Position numbers and translations under genes: made by a program | Source: Liolophura sinensis | Taxonomy: Eukaryota; Mollusca; Polyplacophora; Chitonida; Chitonidae | Direction: 5' to 3' | NCBI RefSeq assembly: GCF_032854445.1 | Contig: NC_088306.1 | Coordinates: 5,781,145-5,845,144 of the forward strand | Length of the DNA: 64,000 bases | Shown here: positions 58,586 to 64,000 of the stretch, one piece after another | Position numbering within the stretch: the stretch's first letter is position 1 | How the letters are laid out: the number at the start of each line of letters is the position of its first letter | Notes under the pieces: generated by a model | Databases searched by the model: none | What the model saw: only the letters and a program-made list of their open reading frames with translations | Told to the model about the DNA's origin: nothing

Positions 58586-58996
58586 ATGTGGAGTTGTTCG
58601 TGGTATGCGGTGGCGGCAGGCAGAGTGAGGGCTGTGTTCTCTGTGAAGGATACTTTGAGCTTGTTGGCTTGTCGAAACAGACTTAGCGAACTGTCAGAAG
58701 GATGCTTAACGGTGCACATCTGTTTCTTGTTCTCGGCTTTTGTGCTCTCTACCAGTCGCCTGCTGACTTCACCGGCAACACTTCCGGATCGGGCCCGTCC
58801 GGTGCTAACACATTGCATACTCGCTAAACGGAATGTAAACGAGGAAATTGTCTCCATTCCGGCTGATAAAGTGAAGATTCTGTTACAGGGGCTCTCCAAC
58901 GGGACGACTTTTGTCAGGGGAGCGCAGGAGGCTAACCACATAGATTTAGATCTGGTTGCTCCCTTTACACGGGTCGGTCTGGTTCAGTTAGAATAG
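58586..58996 (+). CDS. Unrecognised 136-residue open frame in a GC-richer patch (weak)
   Basis: The frame ends in PADKVKILLQGLSNGTTF, then AQEANHIDLDLVAPFT and LVQLE before the stop. The patch has higher GC content than its surroundings and stays open on both strands: a 183-residue frame runs on the minus strand at 58390-58941. A second plus-strand ATG at 58702 opens a 41-codon frame, MLNGAHLFLVLGFCALYQSP and onward to HTR, that starts like a signal peptide. I recognise none of them. A lineage-specific gene, a decayed exon and chance remain possible. Confidence 0.22.
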   Translation: MWSCSWYAVAAGRVRAVFSVKDTLSLLACRNRLSELSEGCLTVHICFLFSAFVLSTSRLLTSPATLPDRARPVLTHCILAKRNVNEEIVSIPADKVKILLQGLSNGTTFVRGAQEANHIDLDLVAPFTRVGLVQLE

Positions 58997-59933
58997 ATCT
59001 ACAGCAGTCGTCTGTGTTAACAGGCTGATTAACACTGGGCCTTTCATGATAGCATCTTAATTACCTCATCTTACACGCATCGGGGGCAGCGCGATGCTGA
59101 CTCGGATGAGAAATAAACAACTCCAGAGAAACCTTCATCGTCGGCGTGTTCAAAGGAGAAAAACAGACGAAGAGAAAACACGTGTATAATAGAATGTTAA
59201 CACTTCTAAAGGCATCTTTCTATCGCTGCTTTTAACCCAAGTAAACATCTAAGTAAATAAAACGTCAATACCCAAACCATTTGTGAAGCTTTCTGCCATG
59301 CGTATCTAGGATTTCATTCAACCTCTACATATAGTCGTTCTGCAGATTTTTACTGAAAACAAGAGATCTGGCTATTTTCTAAGGTTTTAAATTTTAGAGT
59401 TTTGTTATTTATTCTTATTGTTCCGTCATGTTTTTTTAGAAAGTAGATGTTTCTAAAAACAAAAGAATAAATGTAAAAGATAATAACTTAACTTGGTAAA
59501 TCCAGGTATTCACAAGACGAAGGAAGTGTTGAATTTGGGATTAACTACGTATTTGTCTTGACCTATGCTCGATTTGTTATTTACCTGGCCAAGACTGAAC
59601 TGTGATTTTAGCCTGACTAAAGTTGTGTTACACTTTTGTACGAGTGGCCCCAAAGAAAATGGAATTGTTCAACCCCAAGTTCTGGTTTGTCACCAGTTTT
59701 TGTCTTTTTATCATTGATGTTATGGTCAGAACAGGCCATGCGGTTTGACAGAACGCTGAGAAAATAACGACAACTCATTTGTACGACCACAAAAAGAGCA
59801 ATCTGCGCAAAATAGGCCCACTAATTTTACAGCTTATCAGCTATGCGGTTGCTTTATTTGGGTTGGTAAAAGTGTAATGACACGTCCAAAGAAGCCCCAC
59901 TCTTTGGACGGTTATCTGTTTATTTGTATGATT
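58997..59933. other. Intergenic sequence, nothing recognised
   Basis: AT-rich, with stops in all frames. Confidence 0.5.
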
Positions 59934-59944
59934 TACTTATTCCA

Positions 59945-60212
59945 GGGGCCTCCGTGGCTCAGTTGGTTAGCGCGCTAGCGCAGCTTAATGACCCAGGAGC
60001 CTCTCACCAGTGCGCTCACTGTGAGTTCAAGTCCAGCTCCTTCTGGCTTCAACTCCGGCCGTACGTGGGAAGGTTTCCCAGCAACCTGCGGATGGTCCTG
60101 GGTTTTTCCTCCGGGTCCTGCCCGGTTTCCAGTCACCATAATTCTAGCCGCCATCATATAAATGAAATATTCTTGAGTACGGCATAAAACACCAATCAAA
60201 TAAATGAATGAA
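59945..60212 (+). mobile_element. tRNA-derived SINE (family 1), full length with exact 11-bp target-site duplication
   Basis: It starts GGGGCCTCCGTGGCTCAGTT (A box) and has GTGAGTTCAAGTCCAGCTCC (B box). It ends TTGAGTACGGCATAAAACAC and AATAAATGAATGAA. TACTTATTCCA flanks it at 59934-59944 and 60213-60223. Confidence 0.96.
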
Positions 60213-60223
60213 TACTTATTCCA

Positions 60224-60951
60224 TGGGTGGGTTCGACTGCTTATATTTAAATAAAGCGATCACCAGGCCTATACGTTGAATCTACTGAGATATATGTATA
60301 CAGGATGTCCACGCCACAACCGAGCAACCTCTGACCAATCAGGTCGCTTGTACAAAAATTTACAACAGGTGTTTATTGAGCGATTTCTAGTAAATATTTG
60401 TTTACACAGAAAAAGGGGATTAATAACATTTCATTTGAAAAACACCGATTATCTTTATTTTTTAAATTAAGAGATGTTGACTCCAGTTGGCTCAGTTGGA
60501 CTCACACCCTCACAAAAATAGATCTTGGTTGAAACCATGTCAATTTAACTGTTCAACGAATGTCAATTACAGTAATACTGTTTTTTTTTTCTAACTACTT
60601 TGAAGAAATAGAAAGACTGAGTTCCATTAAAGATGATTTATATTTTATTGGAACAATAGCAGAAAAAATAGCATCACTTTTTCTTTACTGTAACCTCTAT
60701 AGGTTTGGTTCAGCCACGGAGACACAGCGAATAGGATACTAAGGGAGGTAATTCATGACAGGGGTATTAGTGAATTATGTGCCTTCTAGTGTCGGAGGCC
60801 CCGTTAACCAATGAGATCTCCTGTTCTTGCACCAGCTTAATATGGAAGTTCGAGAAGTGTTTTATCGGCAAAAGGCAAGCAAAAAATCTGCTGTATGTGG
60901 CCTGTCAGAAATGTTAAGCAACTGTCATTGATCTCATTTATTGTAACGCAG
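60224..60951. other. Intergenic sequence, nothing recognised
   Basis: Frames at 60276-60470 and 60560-60742 have no motif. Confidence 0.45.
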
Positions 60952-61154
60952 GAGAGCCTCCGTGGCCCAGTGGTTATAGCTTCCTAGCGCAGTAGAATGA
61001 CCCAAAAAGCTCTCACCAGTGTGGTCGCAGCTCATAATGGCTTCCTCTCAGGTCTTACGTGGGAAGGTCTTGCAGCAACCTGCGGATGGCCGTGGGCACT
61101 TCCCCCGGGAACTGCCAGGTTTTCTCCCACCATAATGCTAGTCGCCGTCGTTAC
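60952..61154 (+). mobile_element. tRNA-derived SINE (family 1), 3'-truncated
   Basis: It starts GAGAGCCTCCGTGGCCCAGT with an altered A-box region. It lacks the GAGTTCAAG block because of a short internal deletion and stops at CGCCGTCGTTA, before the GTGAAATATTC tail core. Confidence 0.9.
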
Positions 61155-61472
61155 TTAACAATTTTTGCATGATGCATTAGACCTTTTTTACCTTTAACGA
61201 CAAAAGAATTCCAACTGGAAACTCCCCTAATGATTTAGGTTTCGCATTGTCCCCACGTTTGTAACGTGATATATCAGATGCCACGGTTTCCTATTCTTAT
61301 CTATCTATCCCTATCAATTACAGCGAAGATGTGTAGATGGAATACTCGTTAATACAATGTATCATAGTTCAACTGATTAATAAAACATTTTGGTTGGTTA
61401 AACAAGTTAATCAGCGGAGGCGACATGTAAATTATGATTAGATTTTTAAAGAAAACTGGCTCCGTGTTTGTA

Positions 61473-61765
61473 AGTATGCAATACGAGACAGTGTTGTAGT
61501 GTGAACAATCCGAACTGTGCATTAACAGACAGTGTTGTAGTGTGAACAATCCGAACTATGCATTAACAGACAGTGTTGTAGTGTGAACAATCCGGACTAT
61601 TCATTACGGGACAGTGTTGTTGTGTGAACAATCCGGACTATTCATTACGAGACAGTATTGTAGTGTGTACAATCCGGACTATGCATTAAGAGACTGTGTT
61701 GTAGTGTGAACAATCCGGACTATGCATTAAGAGACTGTGTTGTAGTGTGAACAATCCGCACTATG
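61473..61765. repeat. 41-bp minisatellite, about 7 copies
   Basis: Unit GACAGTGTTGTAGTGTGAAC, AATCCGGACTATGCATTA and two to three more bases. Starts at 61487, 61528, 61569 and 61610 give an exact 41-bp period. Copies are well conserved, so the array is young or homogenised. Confidence 0.95.
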
Positions 61766-62518
61766 ACTGTTGGGAAGTATGCCGATTTTTCTAAATAATT
61801 AAGATCCTGTATTAAATTTATGGGCTTAGAAAACAATGTGTCACAGTGTTTCAAAATCCCTAGCTAGTACAAAGAATTCTACTCTGTTCCACTCCCTCTT
61901 TGTCATTGAGGAATCGTAGGGATTATATGCTTTGTAAGATTCGTGAAACTTGATATATTCTTGACAGCTGAAATCCTTAAAATTTTTCAATGGAAGTGGA
62001 TTAATACGTTTGCGCTGGAGTTATCGTTCTTAAAACATGCGCCGAAAACAATCACTGCTTTGCTAGTCATATACGTCAGTTTGTCTTAATGATGAGGCTC
62101 CTAACTGGAGAAAACTGAAACAATCAAGGAGGCTTTTAGCGACTCGTCACACTGAAGTGACAGAAAATGCCGCCTGTCATGGCCTCGACATTGTGAGATG
62201 GAATCAGTTAACGACATCATTGTCACAAATACGCTCGTCTCTGTCACTTTATCAATAACACCCAGCAGTCCTTGTCATCTGTAGACCCCACGTTAGTATT
62301 TGTTATTATATCAGCAATGCCCATCTGGTTAAAACAATTACTGAACTTTACCCTGGTCGTTGCACGGGTTATCCAGGATGACCAGAGCAAGTCCGTTATG
62401 TAGGTTTTGCCTAAATTGAAACGAATCTTTATAGTTTTAACAATATATAGTTTACGAGAATATCTATACTATAATGCATGGTAGTCAGTTTATACTGTGC
62501 AGCAACAGGAAATACGGT
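61766..62518. other. Intergenic sequence, nothing recognised
   Basis: No ORF, RNA or repeat recognised. Confidence 0.5.
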
Positions 62519-62890
62519 TGACTGCCTTGGTGGCCTAATGTTTAGAGAGCGTCCGCCTCGAATTCGGGGGGATCCGGGATCAAACCCGGGTCAGGTCATG
62601 CCAAAGACTTTAAAAATTGTACTTGTTGCTGCCTCGCTTGGCGTTCAGCACTGATAGGTTAGATCGAGGAAGTAGGAGTGGTTGCCCCATAATGTATAAT
62701 ATGAGTGAATGGGGTGTCATATCTGGTGTCTTCGGCATGATACTTCAGTAGCGGCAGCACTTTGGCGGCATGGACTCCCCTACCACAAGAAGACACATTA
62801 CAATGACACATACCTAATGACTCCTCCTGTATATGACTGAAAAATTGCGAAGTACGACGTTTAACCCAGAGCATTTATTCATTCATTCAA
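62519..62890 (+). mobile_element. tRNA-derived SINE (family 2), near full length
   Basis: The head is TGCCTTGGTGGCCTAATG, GAGCGTCCGCCTCGAATTCG and a B-box-like GATCAAACCCGGGTCAGGTC. The body has GCCAAAGACTTTAAAAATTG, shared with 37385-37625. The tail AAGTACGACGTTTAACCC with CATTCATTCA matches the tail of 7971-8329. Confidence 0.9.
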
Positions 62891-62974
62891 ATTATATGGT
62901 GCAGCAAGAAGACATACGAGGCAATTTGTCATTGTGGGCAGTTCAGAAGTAAGAAAAGCTACAACCGCATGGGC

Positions 62975-63085
62975 TCTAGGAGAGTGACGTCTAATTCTAG
63001 ACAAGTGACGACTAATATATTGCAATTAACATCATTGTATATTTTTTTCACCTAATTCTGCCTAAGCCATCGTACTATATACGGA
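62975..63085 (-). repeat. Dispersed repeat R2, inverted fragment (copy 3)
   Basis: CACCTAATTCTGCCTAAGCC is the near-exact complement of GGCTTAAGCAGAATTAGGT at 41636. TAATATATTGCAATTAACAT and TCTAATTCTAGACAAGTGAC also align in inverse order. Confidence 0.78.
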
Positions 63086-63125
63086 ACGTGCGATTGGCTC
63101 CTATTTGAGTATTAATTAACAGTTA

Positions 63126-63297
63126 GATTTATTTATTTATTTATTTATTTGACTGGTGTTTTACGTCGTACACAAGAATATTTCCCTTGTACGACGGCGG
63201 CCAACATTAAGGTAGGAGGAAGCAGACAGAGCCCGGGGAAACTCACGACCCTCCACATGTTGCTGGCAGACCTTCCCATGTACGGCCGGATAAAGCG
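63126..63297 (-). mobile_element. tRNA-derived SINE (family 1), 5'-truncated
   Basis: An ATTT-repeat tail complement, GACTGGTGTTTTACGTCGTA, TGTACGACGGCGGCC and GACCTTCCCATGTACGGCCG. Confidence 0.92.
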
Positions 63298-64000
63298 TTA
63301 GAGAAAAACCCAATAACTGACTAAATTAGTAAAGTTACATAGTAACAACTTTCCGGTATGCATGGGGCTGTTCATGATGCTGTGGCTTTTCTCTCTATGT
63401 TGTATATCGCTTTATATTATTGGGTGCTTAGCCATAAATGTACCAAATCCTCTTAACCAGTGAGGCCTTCGGTTCGAAAGCAAAGGTCAAGGTCAGAAGA
63501 AATGGGCAAGATGGCGTAACCTAGAGACAAACCCTTTCATGTTATCCATGTATATACGCGGCCGCTTGTCCAAGTTGAAAATGGAACGTACTTTGCTTTT
63601 TTGTGTCTAAAAGGTGAATCAATGATGTTACAATCGAACTTTAGCCTTCCTCTTTCATCTTCCTCTTCTGACCTAAATATGTTCTTATCACAATGCATGC
63701 GATAATATCTCCATTACTACCACCACGAAGAAATTTTGTACAGGAATCTTGAACAACGCCAAAGATGAATTGTATAGATGATTAAGTGTGCATTATTGAT
63801 TCACATGAGGACATCAGTGGAGTGAGGCTAACAGTAAACGTGCCCACGGGCGTCGCACTTGGTTAAGAGGTCAAAATTCACGAACGGTAGCAGTGGTGTA
63901 AAGCAAGCGAAGAAAACAGGGCATATTGTGAGGAGTATAGGTCAGAGACGCCGACAACAAGCTCAGACCGAAATTATAATCAGCAGAAACCAGGATGTGA
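63298..64000. other. Right edge, nothing recognised
   Basis: AT-rich sequence with no gene or repeat that I could support. Confidence 0.5.

Overview
The window looks like nuclear DNA from a lophotrochozoan animal, most likely a mollusc or a relative. The signs are AT-rich sequence, GT-AG introns of 1.7 to 19 kb, dense tRNA-derived SINEs, MITE-like foldback elements and many minisatellites. There are no bacterial-type operons, rRNA genes or CRISPR arrays. The SINE tails resemble those I associate with molluscs, but I could not search a database, so the species is left open.

One protein-coding gene is well supported: a neuroligin-like cholinesterase-fold adhesion receptor on the + strand. Five exons are visible (3504-3659, 15613-15798, 34744-35545, 37260-37369, 42618-43378). 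All internal splice sites are GT-AG, and codon phase is kept across all four introns (phases 1, 1, 2, 1). The exons encode most of the extracellular esterase-like domain, a Ser/Thr/Pro-rich stalk, one transmembrane helix and a cytoplasmic tail with a stop codon. The 5' exons (signal peptide and N-terminal part of the fold) lie left of the window or were not recognised. All three catalytic-triad positions are substituted (Ser to Gly, Glu to Asp, His to Phe), so the protein should be a non-enzymatic binding protein. The tail lacks the C-terminal PDZ ligand of vertebrate neuroligins.

Layout. 1-2890: 114-bp tandem array with a 1254-bp higher-order repeat, running off the left edge. 3504-43378: the neuroligin-like gene. 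Intron 1 of the visible part (11.95 kb) holds a 76-bp degenerate array, two SINE types, a 60-bp array and dispersed-repeat copies. Intron 2 (18.9 kb) holds SINEs and an approximately 8.3-kb array of about 74 units of 111 bp. Intron 4 (phase 1, 5.2 kb) holds a degenerate short-unit array and a MITE-like element. The 1.7-kb intron before it contains SINE fragments and a MITE-like element with a SINE inserted inside it. 43379-64000: no confident gene, but degenerate arrays (62, 52 and 41 bp units), many SINEs, dispersed repeats and three weak ORF candidates (48832, 49735, 58586/58702).

Most long open frames here come from tandem repeats whose unit is a multiple of three (114, 111, 60 bp) and are not annotated as genes. 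The main points of interest are the inactive esterase fold, the large satellite inside a transcribed intron, the nested transposon history and several dispersed repeat families that can be defined from copies inside this window.
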